Source of the DNA: Pedobacter sp. UBA4863
GTDB lineage: Bacteria > Bacteroidota > Bacteroidia > Sphingobacteriales > Sphingobacteriaceae
DNA length: 64,000 nt
Assembly: GCF_002399615.1 (NCBI RefSeq)
Contig: NZ_DHDZ01000040.1
Span: 14,600-78,599, forward strand
Reading direction: 5' to 3'
Shown: positions 15,277 through 23,239 of the stretch, piece after piece
Numbering within the stretch: position 1 is the first letter of the stretch
Layout: each line of letters begins with the position of its first letter
Made by a program: the position numbers and the translations under genes
Notes under the pieces: model-generated
Databases searched by the model: none
Told to the model about the DNA's origin: nothing
Seen by the model: only the letters and a program-made list of their open reading frames with translations

Positions 15277-16824
15277 TTGGTAAAAGAATTAATTATAGAT
15301 TCTACTCCCACGGGAGTAACCATAGCTTTAATAGAAGACAAACAACTTGTTGAGCTTCACAAAGAGCACGTTAACAACAACTACGCTGTAGGCGATATTT
15401 ATTTAGGCCGCATTAAAAAGATTATGCCTGGCCTAAATGCTGCATTTGTAGATGTTGGTTACGAAAAAGATGCATTTCTGCATTACTTTGATTTAGGCCC
15501 ACAAGTTCAATCTCTGATAAAGCTAACGAAGATTAGACGTAACGGCACACCAGGCACTTTATTGGATAACTTTAAGTTAGAAGCAGACATCAACAAAGCC
15601 GGTAAAATATCGGAAGTTGTAAGCAAGAACTTATTGGTACCTGTACAAATTGCCAAAGAACCCATTTCTACTAAAGGCCCCAGGTTAAGTTCAGATCTTT
15701 CCATAGCAGGAAGATACACTGTACTGGTTCCTTTTTCTAATGTTATCTCCATCTCTAAAAAGATAAAGAGCAATACCGAACGTAATCGTTTAAAAAAGAT
15801 TATTGAAAGTATTAAGCCTAAAAATTTTGGAGTAATCATTAGAACAGTTTCTGAGGGAAAAGGCGTTGCCGAATTACAAAAAGACTTACTCGATTCTATT
15901 TCTAAATGGGAGAGCTTTATGAAAAAGCTGCCAGAAACAGAACCTGCTAAGCGTGTTTGGGGCGAAATGGATAGGACATCAACGCTTATCCGCGATATTT
16001 TAAATACCGATTTCGCTAATGTATATGTAAACGACCAAACATTATTTGAAGACATTCGTTCTTACGTGCACGAAATTTCTCCAGAAATGGAGCGAATTGT
16101 AAAACATTACAAGCACAAAGAACCTATTTTTGACCATTTTGGGGTCGAAAAGCAAATTAAAAACGGTTTTGGAAAAACCGTAAACTTGGCCGGAGGTGCC
16201 TACTTAGTGGTAGAACACACCGAAGCTTTGCACGTTATAGACGTAAATAGTGGCAATAGAACTGCTAGCAAAGAAAACCAAGAAGAAAATGCGCTGCAAG
16301 TTAATAAAGAAGCAGCAAAAGAAATTGCCCGCCAATTAAGGCTAAGAGATATGGGCGGTATTGTGGTTATCGATTTTATTGACATGCACAAGCCTGCCAA
16401 CAGAAAAGTGTTGTTTGATTACCTGAAAGAGCTGATGCTTTTAGACAGGGCTAAACATACCATTCTGCCTCCTAGTAAATTTGGATTGGTACAAATAACC
16501 CGTCAAAGGGTACGCCCCGAGATGAACATTGTAACGGTAGAAAAATGCCCTACCTGCGATGGAACCGGTGAAATTAAAGCTAGTATTGTTTTAATGGACG
16601 ACATTGAAAGCAATTTGACCTATATTCTGCGTGAGCAGAACGAAAAAGGTATTACGCTATGTGTGCACCCTTACATAGCTGCCTTTATTAAAAAAGGATT
16701 GATTTCTTTACAATGGAAATGGTTCTTTAAATTTGGGCAATGGGTAAAGGTTAAAGAAGTATCTTCTTACCATTTAACCGAGTTTCACTTTTTATCGTCA
16801 AAAGACGAAGAAATAAAACTTTAA
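15277..16824 (+). CDS. rng: ribonuclease E/G
   Basis: Endoribonuclease for rRNA processing and mRNA turnover. An S1 RNA-binding domain (about residues 35-125: GDIYLGRIKKIMPGLNAAFV, YEKDAFLHY) precedes the catalytic core, whose metal-binding Asp residues lie in LHVIDVNSGNRT and VVIDFIDMHK. The zinc-link CPTCDGTGE is present. Length 515 is like RNase G, without the long RNase E scaffold tail. The start is TTG at 15277 (VKELIIDSTPTGVTIALIE), with no ATG nearby in frame. A terminator follows at 16831. Confidence 0.95.
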   Translation: MVKELIIDSTPTGVTIALIEDKQLVELHKEHVNNNYAVGDIYLGRIKKIMPGLNAAFVDVGYEKDAFLHYFDLGPQVQSLIKLTKIRRNGTPGTLLDNFKLEADINKAGKISEVVSKNLLVPVQIAKEPISTKGPRLSSDLSIAGRYTVLVPFSNVISISKKIKSNTERNRLKKIIESIKPKNFGVIIRTVSEGKGVAELQKDLLDSISKWESFMKKLPETEPAKRVWGEMDRTSTLIRDILNTDFANVYVNDQTLFEDIRSYVHEISPEMERIVKHYKHKEPIFDHFGVEKQIKNGFGKTVNLAGGAYLVVEHTEALHVIDVNSGNRTASKENQEENALQVNKEAAKEIARQLRLRDMGGIVVIDFIDMHKPANRKVLFDYLKELMLLDRAKHTILPPSKFGLVQITRQRVRPEMNIVTVEKCPTCDGTGEIKASIVLMDDIESNLTYILREQNEKGITLCVHPYIAAFIKKGLISLQWKWFFKFGQWVKVKEVSSYHLTEFHFLSSKDEEIKL

Positions 16825-16830
16825 GTATTT

Positions 16831-16860
16831 AAAGTCCCGATGCAAATCGGGACTTTTTTG
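16831..16860 (+). terminator. intrinsic terminator after rng
   Basis: AAAGTCCCGAT (16831-16841) pairs with ATCGGGACTTT (16846-16856), a perfect 11-bp stem followed by T-rich sequence. Confidence 0.9.
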
Positions 16861-16926
16861 TTTGAACAGCACTAGCATTTCCAGTCAATTAAATCTAAAT
16901 TCGTAATTCGTAAAATCTAAAATCAA

Positions 16927-18309
16927 TTGGCTAAAATCAAATCAGCATATTTCTGTCAAAGCTGTGGCTACGAGTCGGCTAAGTGGTTGGGCAAATGCCC
17001 TTCATGCAACCAGTGGAATACCTTTGTAGAAGAAGTAATAGAAAAACCATCGGCGGCAAACGCGGCAGTTTGGAAAACAACCGTTGGCGGAACACAAAGG
17101 GTAAATAAACCTAGCAAGCTAGAAGAAATACAAAGTGTAACAGAAGATAGGCTGTTAACTGGCGATGCCGAATTAGACCGAGTTTTAGGCGGTGGTTTGG
17201 TGCCAGGGTCGGTAACATTAATTGGTGGCGAACCGGGCATTGGTAAATCTACGTTAATGTTGCAATTGGCTCTCAATATTAAGCAAAAACGTGTTTTATA
17301 CGTTTCGGGAGAGGAAAGTGAACAGCAAATAAAAATGCGTGCCGAACGCATTACCAAAACGCCACAGGCCAATTGCTTTATACTTACAGAAACCTCCACC
17401 CAAAATATATTTAAACAACTAGAACAGCTAGAACCAGAAATTCTGATAGTAGATTCGATACAGACCTTACATTCGGCACACATAGAATCTACGCCCGGAA
17501 GTGTTTCGCAAGTTCGTGAGTGTACAGCCGAATTGCTTCGCTTTGCTAAAGAAACCGCTACCCCTGTGTTTTTAATTGGCCACATTACCAAAGATGGGGC
17601 TATTGCCGGGCCTAAAATTTTGGAACACATGGTAGATACCGTCTTGCAGTTTGAAGGCGACAGGCATCATATCTATCGTATTTTGCGTTCCATTAAAAAC
17701 AGATTTGGTGCTGCGGCTGAACTGGGCATTTACGCCATGCATGGCAACGGGTTAAGGGAGGTTTCCAATCCTTCGGAAGTATTGCTCTCACAACGAGACG
17801 AAGAACTAAGCGGCATTACGATAGGAGCAACTATTGAGGGCGCCAGGCCAATGCTCATAGAAACACAAGCGCTGGTGAGTATTTCGGCCTATGGTACACC
17901 ACAACGGTCGGCAACTGGCTTTGATACCAAGCGAATGAACATGCTATTGGCCGTATTGGAGAAAAGATGTGGTTTTAGGTTAAGTGCAAAAGATGTCTTT
18001 CTAAATATTGCAGGTGGTATTAAGGTAGAAGATCCCGCCATCGACTTGTCCATTATTGCGGCAATTATTTCCTCGCACGAGGATATCTCTGTATCTTCTA
18101 AAATCTGCTTTGCCGCAGAAGTGGGGTTATCGGGCGAAATTAGAGCGGTAAACAGGATAGAACAACGTATTTTAGAAGCAGAGAAACTGGGGTTTGAAAA
18201 AATATTTATCTCTAGCTACAACCTAAAAGGAATAAACAAAGACAAGTTTAAAATAGAACTAATAACGGTGGCAAAAATTGAAGAGGTGTTTTCGGCGTTG
18301 TTTGGGTAA
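16927..18309 (+). CDS. radA: DNA repair protein RadA (Sms)
   Basis: RecA-like ATPase acting in recombination and branch migration. An N-terminal C4 zinc finger (CQSCGYES, CPSCNQW) is followed by Walker A GGEPGIGKST, the RadA-specific KNRFG motif in SIKNRFGAAAELG, and a C-terminal Lon-like domain (about 290-455). The start is TTG at 16927: it gives the usual AKIKSAYFCQSCG beginning and no alternative ATG precedes the zinc finger. Length 460 is normal. The short gap before it holds A/T word repeats (about 16888-16923). Confidence 0.97.
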   Translation: MAKIKSAYFCQSCGYESAKWLGKCPSCNQWNTFVEEVIEKPSAANAAVWKTTVGGTQRVNKPSKLEEIQSVTEDRLLTGDAELDRVLGGGLVPGSVTLIGGEPGIGKSTLMLQLALNIKQKRVLYVSGEESEQQIKMRAERITKTPQANCFILTETSTQNIFKQLEQLEPEILIVDSIQTLHSAHIESTPGSVSQVRECTAELLRFAKETATPVFLIGHITKDGAIAGPKILEHMVDTVLQFEGDRHHIYRILRSIKNRFGAAAELGIYAMHGNGLREVSNPSEVLLSQRDEELSGITIGATIEGARPMLIETQALVSISAYGTPQRSATGFDTKRMNMLLAVLEKRCGFRLSAKDVFLNIAGGIKVEDPAIDLSIIAAIISSHEDISVSSKICFAAEVGLSGEIRAVNRIEQRILEAEKLGFEKIFISSYNLKGINKDKFKIELITVAKIEEVFSALFG

Positions 18310-18341
18310 ATTAAGAAATGCTTTTATTTAAAGCTTTTAAA

Positions 18342-18349
18342 TATCTTTG
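18342..18349 (+). promoter_or_regulatory. putative -7 box of the DUF4920 gene
   Basis: TATCTTTG fits TAnnTTTG 33 nt before the ATG; upstream DNA is T-rich, without a clear TTTG at the right distance. Confidence 0.45.
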
Positions 18350-18382
18350 TATCTCAATCTTAACTAGATAAAATAAAAAATA

Positions 18383-18847
18383 ATGAAAAAAATAATTTTA
18401 AGTTTAGCTTTTTGCGCTATGGCAACTTTAGCTTTTGCGCAAGATAACGTAGAAGGTCAAGCGTTTGGCGAAGGTGTTAAACAAGGGAACATCATTCCGG
18501 CAACAAAAGTAGAAGCGCAATTAGGAAAGGCCAAGAAAGCCGACATGAAAGTAGAAGGCGAAGTGGTTAGCGTATGCAAGAAAAAGGGCTGCTTCATGAA
18601 CATTAAAATTTCTGACAAAGAAACCATGATGGTTAAATTTAAAGACTATGGTTTTTTTATGCCGAAAGATATGGCGCCAGGAACAAAAGTGGTAATAGAT
18701 GGCTTTGCCGAAAGAAAGATAACTTCTGTGGAAGATTTACAGCATTACGCTAAAGATGCTAAAAAATCTGAAGAAGAAATTGCAAAAATAACAAAGCCTA
18801 AAAAAGAAATTGTTTTTGAAGCTAAAGGTGCGGTTATTTTAAAATAA
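18383..18847 (+). CDS. secreted DUF4920 protein
   Basis: A 154-residue exported protein. The signal peptide (MKKIILSLAFCAMATLAFAQ) ends at about residue 20. The mature part has the family core: GEVVSVCKKKGCFMNIKIS, MMVKFKDYGFFMP, GTKVVIDGFAE. This suggests an OB-like beta-barrel with a CxxxxC pair that could bind metal or form a disulphide (inference). It appears monocistronic, with its own -7 box and no neighbour closer than 60 bp on the same strand. Function unknown. Confidence 0.85.
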   Translation: MKKIILSLAFCAMATLAFAQDNVEGQAFGEGVKQGNIIPATKVEAQLGKAKKADMKVEGEVVSVCKKKGCFMNIKISDKETMMVKFKDYGFFMPKDMAPGTKVVIDGFAERKITSVEDLQHYAKDAKKSEEEIAKITKPKKEIVFEAKGAVILK

Positions 18848-18873
18848 TCGGAAGTCTCTTTTTTAAAAGTAAA

Positions 18874-18984
18874 TGCAAAGCCCCAACTGGAAATGGCGAG
18901 GAACAAACCATTAAGTTAACCTATTCGCCTCCAGGCGCATCTTGTTTGCCAACGCCGCTGGTATTTGTTCCTGTAGATTTATAA
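18874..18984 (+). pseudogene. possible remnant of a small secreted-protein gene
   Basis: In the 264-bp gap after the DUF4920 gene one forward frame reads CKAPTGNGEEQTIKLTYSPP, then continues 16 more residues to VFVPVDL and a stop. Composition is protein-like, but the frame has no start codon and runs back only to a few unlike codons. I read it as the 3' end of a lost gene, perhaps a lipoprotein, given the Cys. The family is not recognised, and chance is possible at this length. Confidence 0.3.
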
Positions 18985-18988
18985 TAAC

Positions 18989-19091
18989 TAGGAGTATTCG
19001 GAAATTAAGTTTTTAGAATTGCTGACAAGGAGCCCGATTCTCTTTAACGGGGCACTCTCATCAATAACAACTTTAGTTCGGATACTCCTAA
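18989..19091. repeat. inverted-repeat element, about 103 bp
   Basis: Outer ends TAGGAGTATTCGGAA (18989-19003) and the reverse complement of GTTCGGATACTCCTA (19077-19091) match at 12 of 15 positions. Inside is a second stem (GCCCG 19032-19036 with CGGGGC 19048-19053). This could be a MITE-like remnant or a long hairpin before the convergent ROK gene; no clear target duplication is visible. Confidence 0.4.
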
Positions 19092-19111
19092 TTTTAGCGC
19101 TATTTAACAGC

Positions 19112-20326
19112 TTAAACTAAGCCTAATAATCGGTTCCTTACCAATAGGCAGGCACCGATTACACCGGCTTTTTCGCCCAATTTCGACATTTTTAATTGCG
19201 TGTCGTTATTTACCAAGCTTAAAGAGTACTTATTTAAAGCGCTTTTTATTGGTAAACGGATATATTCGCCAGTTTCTGCTAAGCTCCCGCCAAGAATTAC
19301 CATTTCTGGGTTGAAAATGTTAATGAGTACCGCAATTCCCTTGCCCAGCTTTTCTCCTACTTCTGCCACCAGCTCAATAGCCAAAACATCGTCTTTAATC
19401 GAAGCTTCAATAATGTCGTTCAATTTGATGTCTTCCACAGGCATGTTCGATAAAATGGAAGAAGAACCTTCGGCGAGTTTTGCTTTAAAGTTTCTTACTA
19501 AGGCCCATCCAGAAACCTCTGTTTCTAAGCAGCCCTTTTTGCCACAACTACAGATAATTTCGTTATTAAAAAATGGGATATGGCCAAACTCTCCAGCAAA
19601 ACCAGATTTACCGTAATAAAGCTGACTGTTGATCATAATCCCTACGCCCATGCCGTAGTCCATATTTAAAAAGAGTACGTTTTCTTCTTCTTTAACCACC
19701 CCTGCAGAAAACTCGCCGAATGCCATTGCCCTCGAATCGTTTTCTAGGAAAATTCGCAATCCAATATTTCTTTCAATTACTCGACTAAGAGGCTCTTCGT
19801 TAAAATGAAAAAAATTGTAACTGTAGCCTGTAGAATAATTAATTCGGCCAGAAAGATTTATGCCAGCACCCAATATTTTGTCCCTTTTAATGGGGCTTTC
19901 TTTTATAAAGCCATTAATAAGTTCGCAAAGCTCGTCTAACGATTCTTTGTTGTTGGTTAAACTATATGGAATATTAGATTTAACATGCACCAAGTTTTTC
20001 TGCAAATCGGTTAAGCCAATATTAAGGTGAGAATTTTTAACATCTATACCCAAAAAGTAACCAGATTCTGTTACCAAACCATAAATATTTGGCTTTCTGC
20101 CTCCTCTTGATTGCAGTTTCCCATAATCTTTCACCAAGCCTTCGGCAATTAATTCATTTAATATATTATTAATTTTTGGAGTACTCAATCCTAATTCGGT
20201 ACATAAGTCTGCGATTGTGCAGTTGCCATTTTTACTGAAATAAACAATTATTGCTTTCTTTAGCGTAAGGTTTTTATAAGCAACCCCAGAGGTGCCTTCA
20301 TTATTCAATTCGGTGAAAAACGTCAT
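19112..20326 (-). CDS. ROK-family transcriptional regulator
   Basis: NagC/XylR-type regulator. An N-terminal winged helix-turn-helix (about residues 25-85: NCTIADLCTELGLSTPKINN) is followed by a sugar-kinase-like ROK domain. Signature pieces are GAGINLSGRIN, NMDYGMGVGIMI and the zinc motif CSCGKKGCLETEVSG. Length 404 fits regulators rather than 300-residue ROK glucokinases. It is divergent from the broken glycosidase gene, 175 bp away, which may once have been its target (inference). The ligand is presumably a sugar. Confidence 0.9.
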   Translation of the reverse strand: MTFFTELNNEGTSGVAYKNLTLKKAIIVYFSKNGNCTIADLCTELGLSTPKINNILNELIAEGLVKDYGKLQSRGGRKPNIYGLVTESGYFLGIDVKNSHLNIGLTDLQKNLVHVKSNIPYSLTNNKESLDELCELINGFIKESPIKRDKILGAGINLSGRINYSTGYSYNFFHFNEEPLSRVIERNIGLRIFLENDSRAMAFGEFSAGVVKEEENVLFLNMDYGMGVGIMINSQLYYGKSGFAGEFGHIPFFNNEIICSCGKKGCLETEVSGWALVRNFKAKLAEGSSSILSNMPVEDIKLNDIIEASIKDDVLAIELVAEVGEKLGKGIAVLINIFNPEMVILGGSLAETGEYIRLPIKSALNKYSLSLVNNDTQLKMSKLGEKAGVIGACLLVRNRLLGLV

Positions 20327-20501
20327 GTTATTAATATATTTTAAAAATCAAAATTAAGACAATATCTGATTTAACCTAATAAGAAGCTTTTTTTCTTGTG
20401 TTTTAGCGGTTTAAAGAGCAAAAAAATTAAAAAATATACACCAGTTATTAATTTTTTTAAAAAAGTGTTTATATTTACCAAACCTACTAACTCTAAACTG
20501 A

Positions 20502-21350
20502 ATGAAAAAAATATTACTTAGCCTTCAGGTGCTTGCTATAAGTTTAGCATTATCTGCCTGTGGTAAAACAGAAAAGAGAGAATACAAACCTGAGCCAGAA
20601 AAAAAACCAGCAGACTCTGCTGCATTAACCGTACTGCCTACCAATTGGAAAAAAGCAGTGCATTTAATGAAAGGCTTTCCTACAGGGATCCAAGTTTTTC
20701 TTAACAACAAACCTATTAATGGAAAATCGGCATTAATGTACAGCGTTGTTTTTGACCCAAAACTTATTGAGTTAAAGCCTGTGGCTGCTGCAACCAATAA
20801 AAAGGTAAGTGATTTTTATAGAGACGAGGTGGCGGCAAAATACGTTTGTATGAATGGAGGCTTTTTTGGTACAAATACGTCATACAGTTTAAGTATGTTT
20901 AATAAAACGATTAGCGCTGTTAACATCAAATCGTTAAACACATCCTTTTAATGGTTCAAATATTCCTTATTATCCAACTCGTGCCGCTTTTGGCATAAGC
21001 ACAAACAGTACTGCAGATGTGGCATGGATTTATCATGTGGGCAGTGGCAATGGAACAATCTATAGCTATCCAGCTCCTTCTCCTAACTTGTTAAATACTG
21101 CTCCCCAAGCTATTCCTAGTTCAAGTTTCCCTGTGGGAGATACTATATGGGACATGAATTCAGCTATTGGGGGTCTCCAATGCTAATTAAAAATAACAGC
21201 ATTAACATTACAGATAATGAAGAGTTAATCACCTTAAACAAAATTACTTATTCTAGTAGTAGTAGCTCTATTACCCAAGAGCTAGATAAGAACAACAAAG
21301 AAAGCAGGGCTCGCTTGGATGTTTCTTTGGGCGCTCGGTTTAACTTCTAA
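20502..21350 (+). pseudogene. phosphodiester glycosidase (NAGPA family), frameshifted and truncated
   Basis: The N-terminal part has a lipoprotein signal peptide (LALSAC) and family segments up to MNGGFFGTNTSYS. It then hits a stop at 20949. An extra T in TTTT (20946-20949) explains this: in the next frame the family sequence continues (YYPTRAAFGI, DVAWIYHVG, FPVGDTIWDMNSAIGG). A missing G in GGGGG (21169-21173) returns reading to the first frame (SPMLIKNNSINITDNEELI). The expected C-terminal half with the DGGGSS motif is absent; the frame ends SRARLDVSLGARFNF. Two sequencing errors could explain the shifts but not the missing C-terminus. Confidence 0.75.
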
Positions 21351-21373
21351 AGCATTCACTTTAAGCGGTATTA

Positions 21374-21404
21374 TTTGTTTAATAAAAATGTTTTTGTACC
21401 TTTG
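21374..21404 (+). promoter_or_regulatory. promoter of rimP-nusA-infB
   Basis: TTTG (21374-21377), exactly 19 bp, then TACCTTTG (21397-21404): a full match to the Bacteroidota vegetative promoter consensus. Confidence 0.85.
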
Positions 21405-21416
21405 CAGAGCAAAACA

Positions 21417-21447
21417 AGAAAAGGGGGGGCGTGTGTCCCCTCTTTTT
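21417..21447 (+). promoter_or_regulatory. terminator-like hairpin in the rimP leader
   Basis: GGGG (21423-21426) can pair with CCCC (21437-21440), extended by A/T pairs on both sides and followed by TCTTTTT. It lies just after the expected transcription start and before the rimP ATG, so it belongs to the operon's own leader and not to the upstream pseudogene. An attenuator or autoregulatory stem is possible. Confidence 0.55.
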
Positions 21448-21467
21448 ATTTAGCAATAATTTATACT

Positions 21468-21932
21468 ATGCAGCTAGAAAAGAGAGTTAGAGAACTGGTA
21501 GAAGTGAAAATTGCAGATAGACCGGAGCTGTTTTTGGTTGATGTAAAGATGTTGCCCAACAACAAGCTTATTGTTCACGTAGATGGAGATCAAGGCATTA
21601 GCATACAAGACTGTGTGGGCATTAGCAGGCATGTGGGTTTCCATTTAGAGGAAGAGAACGCCATTGCAACGGCTTATAATCTAGAAGTATCGTCGCCGGG
21701 TGTTGGCGAACCTTTACAGCTACCTAGGCAATATGTAAAAAATATAGGCAGAACAATAGCTGTAAAACTAACCAATGGCGATAAGAAAGAAGGAAAGTTG
21801 TTGGAAGCAGGCGAAACCTCTATTACGATAGAGGAACAAGTTAAAGAAAAAGGAAAAAAAGCAATTTTGGTAAGTAACCAAATTGCTTTAAACGATATAA
21901 TAGAAACAAAGGTTTTAATTTCATTTAAGTAA
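21468..21932 (+). CDS. rimP: ribosome maturation factor RimP
   Basis: Assists late 30S subunit assembly. The start is the ATG at 21468 (MQLEKRVRELVEVKIA), because an upstream in-frame extension would run through the promoter and leader hairpin. The N-terminal domain carries LFLVDVKMLPNNKLIVHVDG and the family's YNLEVSSPGVGEPL; a small SH3-like C-terminal domain follows (KKEGKLLEAGETSITIE). There are 154 residues. It heads the conserved rimP-nusA-infB operon, with nusA starting 2 bp after its stop. Confidence 0.96.
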   Translation: MQLEKRVRELVEVKIADRPELFLVDVKMLPNNKLIVHVDGDQGISIQDCVGISRHVGFHLEEENAIATAYNLEVSSPGVGEPLQLPRQYVKNIGRTIAVKLTNGDKKEGKLLEAGETSITIEEQVKEKGKKAILVSNQIALNDIIETKVLISFK

Positions 21933-21934
21933 AA

Positions 21935-23170
21935 ATGAACAACATTAATTTAATTGATTCTTTTCAAGAATTCAAAGACTTTAAGAACATCGATCGCCCT
22001 ACGGTAATTAGTGTATTAGAAGAGGTGTTTCGTAGTATGTTGCGTAAAAAATACGGAACAGATGAAAACTGCGATGTGATTGTGAATCCAGATAATGGAG
22101 ATTTGGAGATTTGGAGAACCAGAAAAGTAATGGAAGACGGTTTCTCTGAAGATGATGATTTGGAGATTGAATTAGCAGAAGTACACCAGTACGATGCCGA
22201 TTTAGAGGTGGGTGATGATTACATAGAGCAAATTACCTTAGAAAGTTTTGGCCGTAGAGCAATTTTAGCAGCCCGCCAAACGCTGGTTTCTAAGGTATTA
22301 GAGTTAGAGAAAGACGAGATCTTTAAAAAATATAAAGACAGGGTTGGCGAAATTGTTACTGGAGAAGTTTACCAGGTTTGGAAAAAAGAAACGCTAGTGC
22401 TAGACGACGAAGGTAATGAGTTGTTGATGCCTAAAACAGAGCAAATTCCTGCCGATTATTTCAAAAAAGGAGATTCGGTAAAAGCGGTAATCTCAAAAGT
22501 AGATATGGTTAATGCTACACCTAAAATTATTATTTCTAGGGTAGCACCAGAATTTTTACAGCGCTTGTTCGAAATTGAGGTTCCGGAAATATTCGACGGT
22601 TTAATCACCATCAAGAAAATTGTTCGCGAACCAGGAGAACGTGCTAAAGTAGCTGTAGAATCTTACGATGACAGAATAGATCCGGTAGGGGCTTGTGTGG
22701 GTATGAAAGGTTCTCGTATTCATGGTATCGTAAGAGAGCTAAAAAATGAAAATATTGATGTGATTAACTTTACAAACAACATTTCATTATATATCCAGCG
22801 TGCTTTAAGTCCGGCAAAAATTACTTCTATTAAATTAGATGACGAGACAAAGCGTGCGGCGGTTTACCTTAAACCAGACCAAGTGTCGTTAGCCATTGGT
22901 CGTGGTGGGCATAACATTAAGTTGGCAGGTAAATTAACCGGCTACGAAATAGATGTTTACCGTGAGGCGGGCGAAGAAGATGAAGACGTTGATTTAGAAG
23001 AATTCTCAGACGAAATTGATAGCTGGATTATTGATGAGTTGAAGGCAATTGGTTTAGATACGGCAAAAAGCGTATTGTCGCTTTCTGTAGATGAGTTGGT
23101 AAAACGTACCGATTTAGAAGAAGAAACCATTAAAGAGGTAGTTGCTATTCTACAGTCGGAATTTGAATAA
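21935..23170 (+). CDS. nusA: transcription termination/antitermination factor NusA
   Basis: RNA-polymerase-binding elongation factor. Domains in order: N-terminal RNAP-binding region (about 1-125), S1 (about 130-200, with VGEIVTGEVYQVWKKETL), and two KH RNA-binding domains (about 225-345, with VGACVGMKGSRIHGIVREL and SLAIGRGGHNIKLA). A short C-terminal acidic/helix-hairpin tail follows. The 411-residue length lacks the extra C-terminal repeats of E. coli NusA, as is usual outside gammaproteobacteria. It is in an operon with rimP (2-bp gap) and infB (69-bp gap containing a further promoter). Confidence 0.97.
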   Translation: MNNINLIDSFQEFKDFKNIDRPTVISVLEEVFRSMLRKKYGTDENCDVIVNPDNGDLEIWRTRKVMEDGFSEDDDLEIELAEVHQYDADLEVGDDYIEQITLESFGRRAILAARQTLVSKVLELEKDEIFKKYKDRVGEIVTGEVYQVWKKETLVLDDEGNELLMPKTEQIPADYFKKGDSVKAVISKVDMVNATPKIIISRVAPEFLQRLFEIEVPEIFDGLITIKKIVREPGERAKVAVESYDDRIDPVGACVGMKGSRIHGIVRELKNENIDVINFTNNISLYIQRALSPAKITSIKLDDETKRAAVYLKPDQVSLAIGRGGHNIKLAGKLTGYEIDVYREAGEEDEDVDLEEFSDEIDSWIIDELKAIGLDTAKSVLSLSVDELVKRTDLEEETIKEVVAILQSEFE

Positions 23171-23181
23171 AAGGTAGAAAC

Positions 23182-23212
23182 TTGAATTAAATCAGAATAA
23201 ACGTTACTTTTG
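23182..23212 (+). promoter_or_regulatory. internal promoter of infB
   Basis: TTG (23182-23184), 20 bp, TACTTTTG (23205-23212), 27 nt before the infB ATG. It would allow IF2 synthesis independent of rimP-nusA. Confidence 0.6.
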
Positions 23213-23239
23213 TATTAATTAGAAAAAACAGGATAATCA

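Noticed and set aside
16968..17630. 220-codon minus-strand frame inside radA
   Set aside because: Lies entirely within radA, whose zinc finger, Walker A and KNRFG motifs fix the true frame.
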